Position numbers and translations under genes: made by a program
Notes under the pieces: model-generated
What the model saw: only the letters and a program-made list of their open reading frames with translations
Told to the model about the DNA's origin: nothing
The model's database searches: none
Shown: positions 42,465 to 50,869 of the stretch, in pieces
How positions within the stretch are numbered: the first letter of the stretch is position 1
How the letters are laid out: every line of letters begins with the position of its first letter
NCBI RefSeq assembly: GCF_002802865.1
Contig: NZ_PGLQ01000005.1
Coordinates: 1 to 64,000 of the forward strand
DNA from: Bifidobacterium scaligerum
GTDB taxonomy: Bacteria; Actinomycetota; Actinomycetes; Actinomycetales; Bifidobacteriaceae
Reading direction: 5' to 3'
DNA length: 64,000 nucleotides

Positions 42465-43964
42465 TTGTCCGAAAAGCAGACAACCATTCGTAATACGCAA
42501 CTCAACGATTCCGCGTTCGTCGCAAATCAGCCGAAGCATTTCGACCATCCGCACAAGGTGATGCTCGGCCTGTACATCAGTGTGTTTCTCGGCATGCTGT
42601 CGGAAACGTCCATGAACATCACCCTGCCCGACTTGATGACTGATTTCGGCATTTCGTCCGGTACAGCGCAGTGGATGGTCGTCGGCTACATGCTGGCCAT
42701 CGGCGTGGTGCTGCCGTGCGTGGGCTTCATGCTCAAATGGATTAAGGCCAAGACGCTCGTGCTGTTCGCACTGGCATGTTTCCTGATCGGTGCGGTCGTG
42801 TGCACCATTGCGCCCACGTTCCCGATTCTGCTGGTCGGACGTATCATGCAGGGCGTCAGCACCGGTATCGTGCTGCCCACCATGTATGCGGCCATCATGC
42901 GTGTGTTCCCGTTGCATAAGATCGGCGCGGCCAACGGCGTGGCTGGACTTGTCATCATGTTCGCGCCCGTCATCGGCCCGACCATCGCCGGCGCGCTGAT
43001 CGGCGCATTTTCGTGGCGTGCGATTTTCGCGCTGTTCGCCGTGGTCGCCGTCGTGGCAATCGTGTGCACAGCACTGTTCTTCGTAACGCCTATCGAACGC
43101 ACCCGTCCGAGCGTCGATGTGATTTCTATCCTGGCTTCGGCAATCGGTTTTGGCTGTCTGGTCGCCGGCGTGAGCCTGATTAGCGACATGGGCTTCTCCG
43201 TGGCGGTTATCGGCCTTCTTGTTGTCGGCGTGTTGGTCCTCGCGTGCTATGCGTACCGTCAGCTGCATATCGCCGATCCGCTGCTTGACTTGCGCGCACT
43301 AGGCATTGCGGCATTCCGTACGCCGGCCATTATGATCAGCTGCTCGTTCTCCTGTACGTTGGCGTTCATGTACTTGGTGCCTCAGGAACTGCAGCGCGGC
43401 ATGGGATTGAGCTCCACCCTCGCCGGTCTGCTTATGCTGCCAGGAGGCGTGATCAACGCGCTATGCACGTTGGCTGCAGGACGACTGTTCGACCGGTACG
43501 GCGCGAAGAAGCTGGTGTGGGCCGGCTCGGTACTGACCGTCATCGGTGGCGCGCTGTTCTTCGCGATCGGTGTTTCCACGCCGATCGCCCTGTTCCTCGC
43601 CGCGCACATGATCGTGATGATCGGCATTCCGTTCATCCAGCAATCCTCGCAGTCCGCGGCGCTCAAGTCGCTGCCCGGCCACATGGCGGCGGACGGCAGC
43701 ACGATTATGAACACCATGCAGCAAGTCTGTGGTGCCATCGCCACCGCCGTGGCCACCTGTCTGCTCGGCCTTGGGCAGATGAACTATACGGCGGCGGGCG
43801 GCACGAATCCCGCACAAGGCTTTGTGGACGGCTCGCGTTACGGCTACCTGTTCGGCTTGGCTCTGGTTGTTGTTGTGCTGGCATGCTCCTTCTTGCTGAA
43901 GGAGCGTCAGGAGGAACCGAAGCTGGTTCCGGTGCATGTGGATATCGAGAAACTGGCCGCCTGA
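42465..43964 (+). CDS. MFS multidrug-type exporter (DHA2 family)
   Basis: This 499-aa integral membrane protein has about 14 hydrophobic segments. The first helix reads VMLGLYISVFLGMLSETSMNITLPDLMTDFGISSGTAQWMVVGYMLAIGVVLPCVGF, broken as in EmrB/QacA proteins. Motif A-like and motif C-like positions follow (VGRIMQGVSTGIVLPTMYA; GVAGLVIMFAPVIGPTIAGALIG). Such proteins export drugs or metabolites with proton exchange; the substrate is unknown. I use TTG 42465 because AAGAGGA lies 6 bases upstream; the longer in-frame reading would cross the galK terminator. Its own terminator is at 44022. Confidence 0.9.
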   Translation: MSEKQTTIRNTQLNDSAFVANQPKHFDHPHKVMLGLYISVFLGMLSETSMNITLPDLMTDFGISSGTAQWMVVGYMLAIGVVLPCVGFMLKWIKAKTLVLFALACFLIGAVVCTIAPTFPILLVGRIMQGVSTGIVLPTMYAAIMRVFPLHKIGAANGVAGLVIMFAPVIGPTIAGALIGAFSWRAIFALFAVVAVVAIVCTALFFVTPIERTRPSVDVISILASAIGFGCLVAGVSLISDMGFSVAVIGLLVVGVLVLACYAYRQLHIADPLLDLRALGIAAFRTPAIMISCSFSCTLAFMYLVPQELQRGMGLSSTLAGLLMLPGGVINALCTLAAGRLFDRYGAKKLVWAGSVLTVIGGALFFAIGVSTPIALFLAAHMIVMIGIPFIQQSSQSAALKSLPGHMAADGSTIMNTMQQVCGAIATAVATCLLGLGQMNYTAAGGTNPAQGFVDGSRYGYLFGLALVVVVLACSFLLKERQEEPKLVPVHVDIEKLAA

Positions 43965-44021
43965 CCTGTGCGCTCTTCCTACGCAAGCGGGATGAGTCAT
44001 GAGATGAGTCATCAGGCGTAA

Positions 44022-44056
44022 CGGGTGTTCCCCTATACTGGGGAGCACCCGTTTTT
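44022..44056 (+). terminator. Rho-independent terminator after the MFS gene
   Basis: Arms 44022-44033 and 44040-44051 pair over 12 bases with one wobble and a 6-base loop, followed by TTTTT. The loop contains TATACT, which might also act as a -10 box for the next gene. Confidence 0.75.
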
Positions 44057-44103
44057 CACGCATGTTCGAAATCATTTCCGATCATCATCAATCAGGGAGC
44101 GCC

Positions 44104-44376
44104 ATGAACAAGGCCATCATCACCGTCGTAGGCCAGGATACCGTCGGCATCATCGCACGAGTTTGCACCTACCTGTCCAATCATCACGTCAACGTTCTTG
44201 ACATTTCACAGACCATCATCGACGGCTTCTTCAACATGATGATGATCGTCGACTACTCGAAGTCCGACAAGGAATTCTCCGCGATGGTCGGCAACTTGGA
44301 GGATCTTGGCGACGATATCGGCGTGCGCATTCGCTGCCAGCGTGAGGAAATCTTCACCAAGATGCACCGCATATAG
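44104..44376 (+). CDS. ACT-domain protein (UPF0237 family)
   Basis: This 90-aa protein is a single ACT domain: [48 protein letters not shown]. The GxDxxGIIA ligand-loop positions are intact. These stand-alone ACT proteins are thought to bind amino acids or similar ligands. GGGAG precedes ATG 44104. It is followed 32 bases later by a UPF0210 gene, a pairing conserved across many bacteria, which suggests a joint but unknown role. Confidence 0.92.
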   Translation: MNKAIITVVGQDTVGIIARVCTYLSNHHVNVLDISQTIIDGFFNMMMIVDYSKSDKEFSAMVGNLEDLGDDIGVRIRCQREEIFTKMHRI

Positions 44377-44408
44377 TCTCGCCGGACCAAACCGAAAGGA
44401 ACTTGACC

Positions 44409-45773
44409 ATGCTGAATATCATGGAGGTCCACGAGACCAATCAGATGATCGAGCAGGAAAAGCTCGACGTACGCACCATCACCATGGGTATTTCGCTGCT
44501 CGACTGTGCATCGGACGACGTTGACGTGACCTGCGAGAACATCTACCGCAAGATCACCACGTATGCCAAGGATCTCGTTTCCACCGGTCAAGCCATCGAA
44601 AACGATTACGGTATCCCGATCGTCAACAAGCGCATCACCGTCACCCCGATTTCACTGGTCGGCGCAAGTTCGTGCAAGACCAGCGAGGACTTCGTCAAAA
44701 TCGCTCACGCGCTCGACAAGGCGGCCAAAGAAGTCGGCGTGGACCTGATCGGCGGCTATTCGGCGCTGGTTTCCAAAGCCATGACCCCGGCCGAGGAACT
44801 GCTCATTCGTTCCTTGCCGCAGGCCCTGTCCGAGACGGATATCGTCTGCTCGTCGGTGAACGTCGGCTCCACCAAAACCGGCATCGACATGAACGCGGTG
44901 GAACTGCTCGGCCATATCATCAAAGACATCGCCGAACGCACCGCAGACAATGACTCCTACGGTTGTGTGAAATTCGTGGCGTTCTGCAACGTTCCGGATG
45001 ACAATCCGTTCATGGCCGGCGGTTTCCACGGCGTGACCGAGGGCGATGCCGTAATCAACGTGGGCGTTTCCGGCCCGGGTGTGGTTTCTCGTGCGCTCGA
45101 TGCCGCCAAGGGCAAGGATTTCGAGTTCCTGTGCGAAACCATCAAGCGTACGGCCTTCAAGATCACCCGTGTGGGCCAATTGGTGGCGCAGGAGGCCTCG
45201 CGACGTCTCGGCATCCCGTTCGGCATCATCGACCTGTCGCTGGCCCCGACCCCGGCCGTGGGCGACTCGGTGGGTGAAGTGTTGGAGAAGATCGGTCTCG
45301 AACAGGTCGGCGCGCCTGGCACCACCGCGGCTCTGGCGATGCTCAACGATCAGGTGAAGAAGGGCGGCATTATGGCGTCCTCGTATGTGGGCGGACTGTC
45401 CGGCGCGTTCATCCCGGTCTCCGAAGACAAGAACATGATCGACGCGGCCGCTTCCGGATGCCTGACCATCGAAAAGCTTGAAGCCATGACCTGCGTATGC
45501 TCGGTGGGTCTCGACATGATTGCCATCCCGGGAGACACCTCGGCGGCCACCATTTCCGGCCTTATCGCGGACGAGGCGGCCATCGGCATGGTCAATCAGA
45601 AAACCACCGCCGTGCGTGTGATTCCGGTGGTCGGCAAGGGTGTGGGAGAGATGGCCAACTTCGGCGGCCTGATGGGGTATGCGCCGATTATGCCGGTCAA
45701 CCAGACCTCGTGCGAGGCGTTTGTGACCCGCGGCGGCCGCATCCCTGCGCCGATTCACTCGTTCAAGAACTGA
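44409..45773 (+). CDS. UPF0210 (PFL/DUF711) family protein
   Basis: This 454-aa cytoplasmic protein belongs to the conserved UPF0210/DUF711 family. It has [20 protein letters not shown] near the start, [27 protein letters not shown], then [23 protein letters not shown], and [20 protein letters not shown] distant structural relation to pyruvate formate-lyase-like folds has been proposed for the family, but the function is not established. AAAGGAA precedes ATG 44409. It forms an operon with the ACT-domain gene and ends at the terminator 45819. Confidence 0.92.
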   Translation: MLNIMEVHETNQMIEQEKLDVRTITMGISLLDCASDDVDVTCENIYRKITTYAKDLVSTGQAIENDYGIPIVNKRITVTPISLVGASSCKTSEDFVKIAHALDKAAKEVGVDLIGGYSALVSKAMTPAEELLIRSLPQALSETDIVCSSVNVGSTKTGIDMNAVELLGHIIKDIAERTADNDSYGCVKFVAFCNVPDDNPFMAGGFHGVTEGDAVINVGVSGPGVVSRALDAAKGKDFEFLCETIKRTAFKITRVGQLVAQEASRRLGIPFGIIDLSLAPTPAVGDSVGEVLEKIGLEQVGAPGTTAALAMLNDQVKKGGIMASSYVGGLSGAFIPVSEDKNMIDAAASGCLTIEKLEAMTCVCSVGLDMIAIPGDTSAATISGLIADEAAIGMVNQKTTAVRVIPVVGKGVGEMANFGGLMGYAPIMPVNQTSCEAFVTRGGRIPAPIHSFKN

Positions 45774-45818
45774 CGAGGGCTGCTTTTCGTCGCGTCTCAT
45801 CGCCCTTGATCTGGAAGA

Positions 45819-45853
45819 ACGTACGCTGAGCAAACGGCAGCGTACGTTTTTTT
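45819..45853 (+). terminator. Rho-independent terminator after the UPF0210 gene
   Basis: Perfect 10-base arms (45819-45828 and 45838-45847) flank a 9-base loop and are followed by six or more T. Confidence 0.88.
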
Positions 45854-45997
45854 CGTATAGAAAGGGTATCGTAGAAGGTAAGCAACAACGATGTTCGTGT
45901 GAGGTGGGGTGCGCGCATATTCATCGTGCGATTGGGACATGGGATGTGCTGTTGTGATATGTCCCGTGGGCCCGTGAGAGGTCAAGGGAGATGAATT

Positions 45998-47860
45998 ATG
46001 AAGCAGCCGGTATTGCGATCTGTATCTGCTGTATTTTGTCTAGTGAGAGTGGCGTGTGCGGCGCTTGCCTCGGCGGCCCTGCTCCTTATGACTCTGTTGT
46101 TGCCCGCACCGGCTTGGGCGGCGGACGGCACTTTGTCCGATGGGCCATCCCTCAAGCAGACCGGCAGCGCGGATTTTAAGAACTACACGGATCTTTCGAT
46201 TCTCGGCGTATCCGAAGATGGTTCGGTTGCAGTCGTTTCGGCGTCGAATCAGGGGACGGAAGTATTGAAATATTTCATGGTGACGACCAAAGATGTGTCC
46301 TTGACCGAAATCGCCAGCACGACAATAGACAGCAATAAGTCTTACTCCACAATGGTTTCTCAGGATGGCAAGTACGTCTATTTCTATGATTCCGTGGACC
46401 GCGAAGTCAATATGATCGATGTCGCCACGAAGAAGACCACCGTGTTGCCTGGCCTGACCTTGGAGGACGGCTGGTATTTATCGTGGGCCGATCATGATCG
46501 TCTGTTTGTTTCCGAGAACACAGACGACAACGCGGCAGTTGCCATATATGACGTCAAACAGCAGCGATTGCTACCTTCCGTGGACTTAAGCGATATTTTT
46601 GGATACGTCACCGACCCGACGCTTTCTCATGTGTATACGATTGAAGCTTCATCGGGAAGTTCCTCGGGCACGTTGCATACCTATGATCTGACAACCGGTC
46701 AGGAAGCCGAATCGGTGTCAGTCACCTTCCCTTCCGGCATCAATTTCGACACTGTGGGACCATACTGGTTTTTGCCCGACGGCAAGACAATGCTGGTGGT
46801 TTTCTATACCAGCGATTATGACGCGATATATGCGAGGTTGGATACCAAAACCGGGAAGATGAGTTACCTCTCGGACAAGCCGACTGCCGTAGGCGTTATG
46901 GGCGGTGATCGATACGCGCTTGTCTATGAAGGCAAATCGGGTGGCCCATCCGAGCCGTTGCGATACTCCGACGTGAGTGATCTAACGTCCGTAGGCGTCT
47001 ACGATACCGTTGCCGGTCGCATGATGTGGAACGTGAACGACTCGTCGCTCATGAAGATGCTTGCTTGGGAGGGTGGCGTCTCGTCTGTAAGCCTGTCGGA
47101 AGATGGCCGGTATGCATTCGCTGCGTCGTCGTCGGGTGATACCGATGGTCGTGTTGAAGTCATCGATATGAAGACCGGCACGAAATCAACAGCGGCGACC
47201 CCGGACAAGAATCGTCAGTATCTCGGTTCGTCAGCATTCAGTTTGTCGTCTGATAGCAGCACGTTGTTGATTGCCACGGTGCCTACGAGTGAGGGGTATG
47301 CAGATGGAGATAACGCCGCCAAACTGTTGATCTATAACACCGGCATAGGCGGCACCCTGTGGTCTCGACCGAAGGCTTGGATTATGGTCGGCGCGGGTGC
47401 CGGCGCGGCGGTGATACTGCTGGTGGTGATCGTGCTGCTGGTGGTGCGGGCGCGCAAACGTCGGCGTCGGCAGGTTGCAGCCGGCGGTGTGACCGGTGCC
47501 GGTGGCGGTGCGTTTGGTGCTGGGGTGCCTGCGATGCCGGGCATTCCGGGGATGCCGAATGCGCCGAACATGTCTGGTATGCCGAGTGCTCCCGTGATGC
47601 CAAATTCACCGAATATACCGAATGAGCCGAGTATGCCAAGCGCACCGGTTGCTTCTGGTGCGTCAGGCACCATGCCGCCGGCACCATCAAGCGTTGCTAT
47701 TCCGCTACCGACTATGGCTCAGTCCGGGCAACATCCCGGCCAGGTTCCGGGCGGTCCCCAAGCCGGGCAGCCGCGACCGAAGTTCTGTACGTCGTGCGGA
47801 GCTGCGTTGGGCGATGCCAGCGTCAAATTCTGCCCGCAGTGCGGTCAGCGCGTGGCGTGA
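45998..47860 (+). CDS. exported beta-propeller-like protein with TM helix and cytoplasmic zinc ribbon
   Basis: This 620-aa protein has a signal peptide (cut near AWA-ADG, ~residue 43). A ~420-residue extracytoplasmic part shows repeated WD40/YncE-like blades (SEDGSVAVVSASNQG, SQDGKYVYFYDSVDREVNMIDVATKK, SEDGRYAFAASSSGDTDGRVEVIDMKTG). One helix follows (AWIMVGAGAGAAVILLVVIVLLVV), then a basic stop-transfer RARKRRRRQ, a Met/Pro-rich flexible linker (GMPNAPNMSGMPSAP-like), and a terminal zinc ribbon FCTSCGAALGDASVKFCPQCGQ with four Cys. The ribosome-binding site is AAGGGAG. A role in envelope sensing or as a surface scaffold is possible, but I do not know a named family for the whole architecture. 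It stands alone and converges with trmL. Confidence 0.7.
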   Translation: MKQPVLRSVSAVFCLVRVACAALASAALLLMTLLLPAPAWAADGTLSDGPSLKQTGSADFKNYTDLSILGVSEDGSVAVVSASNQGTEVLKYFMVTTKDVSLTEIASTTIDSNKSYSTMVSQDGKYVYFYDSVDREVNMIDVATKKTTVLPGLTLEDGWYLSWADHDRLFVSENTDDNAAVAIYDVKQQRLLPSVDLSDIFGYVTDPTLSHVYTIEASSGSSSGTLHTYDLTTGQEAESVSVTFPSGINFDTVGPYWFLPDGKTMLVVFYTSDYDAIYARLDTKTGKMSYLSDKPTAVGVMGGDRYALVYEGKSGGPSEPLRYSDVSDLTSVGVYDTVAGRMMWNVNDSSLMKMLAWEGGVSSVSLSEDGRYAFAASSSGDTDGRVEVIDMKTGTKSTAATPDKNRQYLGSSAFSLSSDSSTLLIATVPTSEGYADGDNAAKLLIYNTGIGGTLWSRPKAWIMVGAGAGAAVILLVVIVLLVVRARKRRRRQVAAGGVTGAGGGAFGAGVPAMPGIPGMPNAPNMSGMPSAPVMPNSPNIPNEPSMPSAPVASGASGTMPPAPSSVAIPLPTMAQSGQHPGQVPGGPQAGQPRPKFCTSCGAALGDASVKFCPQCGQRVA

Positions 47861-47907
47861 CGCGTCTTGACTTGTCTCGTGACGTGAGTCGTCCTGAATC
47901 GTCGTCC

Positions 47908-48034
47908 CGTAACGTAAGTCGTTACGTGCCGGATCGTCACGGCGCTTGACCTGTCCCACACCTGGACGCCTCGTAACGTACCGACTCGTAACGGCGTGCC
48001 GGCATCGGGACGATGACCGGCTGATCGTAACGTA
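47908..48034. repeat. cluster of CGTAACG repeats between convergent genes
   Basis: Direct copies begin at 47908, 47972, 47987 and 48026 (three extend to CGTAACGTA), and one inverted copy CGTTACG lies at 47920-47926. They fill the spacer between the propeller gene and trmL. The pair 47908/47920 can form a small hairpin. Confidence 0.6.
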
Positions 48035-48051
48035 CGTTCTTCCAGACTCAA

Positions 48052-48759
48052 TCACCGCCCGCCGGCGAAGCCCAGCTGACGCCATGCCTCATAAATGGCG
48101 ATGGATGCGCAGTTGGTCAGGTTCAACGAGCGCAGGGACGGGCGCATCGGGAGCCTGACCTGCTCGGCCACGTGCGGGCCGGCCATGATGTCCATCGGAT
48201 CGGGGATGTCGCCCGGCTCGGGACCGAACAGCAGAATATCGGTCGGTCGATACTCGATTTCCATATACAGCTTGGTGGCGTGCGCGGTGAAGGCGATGAT
48301 GCGCGAATTGGGCATCGACTCCACAAGATTCTCGAAATTCGGGTGCAGCACCACATGAGCCATGTCATGATAGTCGAGGCCGGCACGGCGAAGCTTGGTG
48401 TCGCGCAGGTTGAACCCTAGTGGTTCCACCAAGTGCAGAATCGTGCCGGTCACCGCGCACAGACGGATGGCCGAACCGGTGTTGCCGGGAATACGCGGGG
48501 AGTAATAGCACAGGTGCGGTGTGACGGTTTCCGTGGCGGCGGCCTTTTCAGCCGAGAGCATCGCATCGACCACGCTGATCGGATTGCCGTGCGCGTCGGT
48601 CACCAATTCATCCGGACCGTAATTGGACTTGCGGTAGCCGTATTCGAACATCTTCTCGACTTTGGATTCCGGGTTTGATGCGGAGGAGGATGCCGGGTTG
48701 GCTTCATCGGTTGATTGATGGTCAGCGGTGTGCGGGGTCAGTGCCGTCTCGTTCGTCAT
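48052..48759 (-). CDS. trmL: tRNA (cytidine/uridine-2'-O)-methyltransferase, SPOUT class
   Basis: This protein of 235 aa has a C-terminal SpoU/SPOUT knot. CYYSPRIPGNTGSAIRLCAVTG opens the domain (the I-x-x-NTG-x-x-R motif), DILLFGPEPGDIPDPM is motif 2, and RLPMRPSLRSLNLTNCASIAIYEAWRQLGF is motif 3 of the knotted SAM site. It matches TrmL, which methylates the wobble base of certain leucine tRNAs. An extra ~75-residue polar N-terminus precedes the domain. The start ATG 48759 lies 8 bases after TATTCT (minus strand), a leaderless arrangement. It is divergent from mutY. Confidence 0.88.
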   Translation of the reverse strand: MTNETALTPHTADHQSTDEANPASSSASNPESKVEKMFEYGYRKSNYGPDELVTDAHGNPISVVDAMLSAEKAAATETVTPHLCYYSPRIPGNTGSAIRLCAVTGTILHLVEPLGFNLRDTKLRRAGLDYHDMAHVVLHPNFENLVESMPNSRIIAFTAHATKLYMEIEYRPTDILLFGPEPGDIPDPMDIMAGPHVAEQVRLPMRPSLRSLNLTNCASIAIYEAWRQLGFAGGR

Positions 48760-48917
48760 AGCTGTTAAGAATAAGAACGATGACCGACACCGCGGGCTTG
48801 GCCTGAAAACCAAATACGAGTCTCGAAGTCGGTCGGCAGGGTTGGTCAAGGTGATACTTGATACTCGAAAAGTCAGGAAACACGTGGAATATAGAGGACC
48901 CAAGGAGCGGGACGAGC

Positions 48918-49841
48918 ATGTCGGCAGATTCGGCAGATACTGATGCGCAGCAGCGCAAGCGGACTCGTATCAAGCTCGCCGCATGGTGGGAGGCGAACGC
49001 GCGTGATCTGCCATGGCGGTTCGGCAGAACCAGCCCTTGGGGCGTACTGGTTTCCGAAGTGATGAGCCAACAGACGCAGATGAGTCGCGTGGTGCCGTAC
49101 TGGACTGATTGGATGGCACGATGGCCGGATGCACAAGCGCTCGCAGACGCGCCCAAAGCGGATGTGATCACCGCATGGGGACGGTTGGGATACCCTCGCC
49201 GCGTCCTGCGATTGCAGGAATGCGCTCGCGTGGTGACCGAGCAATACCATGACGAACTGCCGCATACCTATGAGGAACTGATCGGTCTGCCCGGCATCGG
49301 CGACTATACGGCATCTGCCGTGCTGAGCTTCGCGTTCGGTGAACGTATCGCTGTGATCGACACCAATATTCGCCGCGTGCTCAGCCGTGTGTTCCTAGGC
49401 GTTGAGTCGCTTGGAGGAGCGGCCAGCCCGGCCGAACGGGCGCTCGCCAACCGTGTGCTGCCCGAACAGGGCGCGGTGGGCGAATCGGTGACGTGGAATC
49501 AGTCGGTGATGGAACTGGGGGCCGTGGTCTGCACGGCGAAATCACCGTTGTGCGAGGCCTGTCCGGTTGCGGACGATTGCATGTTCCTCAAACTCGGCCG
49601 TCCCGGTTTAGGCCAGCGCCGCACTCGTCCTCGCCAACGATTCCAAGGCACCGACCGTCAGGTGAGGGGATTGGTGCTTGCGTCGTTGCGCGAGCTGCCT
49701 GCCGGTGCGTCACTGCCCAGAAAGGACGCCGAGAAGCTGTGGGATGATCAGGTGCAGCTTGCCTCCTGCATCGCTAGTCTTGACGATGACGGACTGATCG
49801 AAATCACAGCAGATGATATGTTGCGTTTGCCGCAAGGCTGA
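48918..49841 (+). CDS. mutY: A/G-specific adenine DNA glycosylase, short form
   Basis: This 307-aa DNA repair enzyme removes adenine opposite 8-oxoguanine. The catalytic Glu lies in VLVSEVMSQQTQMSRV, the helix-hairpin-helix is LPGIGDYTASAVLSFAFG, the catalytic Asp is in AVIDTNIRRVL, and the iron-sulfur ligands are C-x6-C-x2-C-x5-C (VCTAKSPLCEACPVADDC). The usual C-terminal MutT-like 8-oxoG recognition domain is absent or reduced; only ~75 basic/polar residues follow the cluster, ending in a winged-helix-like SLDDDGLIEI. Full-length MutY is ~350 aa. ATG 48918 has AAGGAG upstream. Confidence 0.9.
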   Translation: MSADSADTDAQQRKRTRIKLAAWWEANARDLPWRFGRTSPWGVLVSEVMSQQTQMSRVVPYWTDWMARWPDAQALADAPKADVITAWGRLGYPRRVLRLQECARVVTEQYHDELPHTYEELIGLPGIGDYTASAVLSFAFGERIAVIDTNIRRVLSRVFLGVESLGGAASPAERALANRVLPEQGAVGESVTWNQSVMELGAVVCTAKSPLCEACPVADDCMFLKLGRPGLGQRRTRPRQRFQGTDRQVRGLVLASLRELPAGASLPRKDAEKLWDDQVQLASCIASLDDDGLIEITADDMLRLPQG

Positions 49842-49907
49842 TGTTCTGGTGAAAATGACGACCCTTGCCGTGTGTGTGAGCCGGTGCGACCGTAGACTGG
49901 AAACGTT

Positions 49908-50681
49908 ATGGCAGTGCAGAAGAACAATTCGGGTGCAAACGGCGTAAGGTCCGGTAGGGGAGCGGACTTTGGTGCTGGACGATCGGCTATGTCCGCGCGC
50001 TCCGGCCGTCTTGATCGCGGGGGCGCAGGGATGCGCACGACTGTGCCCGGCCGTCCGGCCGGATCGAAGAAGCGCAAGCTCAGCAAGAAGAAGCGGGCGA
50101 TGTACCGTCGCCGGCGCATTGTGGCGCTATTGATCGTGCTGGTGGGACTGGCGCTTATCGGTACGTGCGTATACAGCTTGGGCCGCGGCATCGGTGCCAT
50201 CAATACGTTGATCCATCATGACGATATCTATGCGATTTCGCGTGACGCCGTGCCTACTCCCAAGAAGGTCAGCAGCGTCAAGGATTGCACAGCCAAGGAT
50301 GTGTCGCTGGAGTTGTCTTCTAAATCGCAGTCCGTGGGCGTGGGCGGATCGCTGGATTTCACGGCGACCATCGTATATGAGGGGTCGAGTAGCTGCCTGG
50401 TAGACGGCTCGGATGCCGGGCGTGTGTTGACCATCACCTCCGGCAACGATACGATTTATCGCTCTGATCTGTGTGCGGCCGACTCCCGTATGCTGCTCAT
50501 GGCCAAGGGAGACAAGGACACCCAGACGTTGACATGGAACACAGATGCCAATGGTTCGCTTGCCGAATGCACGGATGAAGACACGTGGGCGCGAGTCAAC
50601 GCCGGTACCTATGTGGCGCAACTGAGCCTGAAGGACCATCCGAAGGTCACCAGCGACAAGGTGGTGTTCACCGTAGAATAA
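49908..50681 (+). CDS. membrane-anchored hypothetical protein
   Basis: This 257-aa protein has a highly basic cytoplasmic N-terminus (residues 1-65, rich in Arg, Lys and Gly), one helix (IVALLIVLVGLALIGTCVYSLG) and a secreted domain of ~170 residues with four Cys (KDCTA, SSCLVD, DLCAAD, AECTDED). The outer domain looks like a beta-sandwich with DVSLELSSKSQSVGVGGSLDFTATIVYEG. I do not recognise a named family beyond actinobacterial envelope proteins. A TAGACT box 9 bases upstream and no ribosome-binding site suggest a leaderless start. It is followed by the rpoB promoter region. Confidence 0.7.
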   Translation: MAVQKNNSGANGVRSGRGADFGAGRSAMSARSGRLDRGGAGMRTTVPGRPAGSKKRKLSKKKRAMYRRRRIVALLIVLVGLALIGTCVYSLGRGIGAINTLIHHDDIYAISRDAVPTPKKVSSVKDCTAKDVSLELSSKSQSVGVGGSLDFTATIVYEGSSSCLVDGSDAGRVLTITSGNDTIYRSDLCAADSRMLLMAKGDKDTQTLTWNTDANGSLAECTDEDTWARVNAGTYVAQLSLKDHPKVTSDKVVFTVE

Positions 50682-50730
50682 GCAGGCTGGGCGGCTGCAA
50701 TCCGCGACTGGGGTTGTCCTCATATATCGC

Positions 50731-50736
50731 TATACT
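50731..50736 (+). promoter_or_regulatory. possible -10 box upstream of rpoB
   Basis: TATACT lies 133 bases before the rpoB start and would give a long 5' leader. No convincing -35 at 17 bases was found. Confidence 0.3.
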
Positions 50737-50869
50737 GAAGAATTTGCATGAGGTGTGTCATATTGCGGGCATGCCATCGACAATGAAGCGTCCGCATAGG
50801 CATATGGTGGCCATGTCGGCGCTCCCAGGGGAATTACTAGTAATCTAAGCGAGCGATAAGGAACGTCCA

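Noticed and set aside
43991..44012. Regulatory meaning for the direct repeat GATGAGTCAT
   Set aside because: Two copies only, at the end of the MFS transcript just before its terminator; chance is likely.
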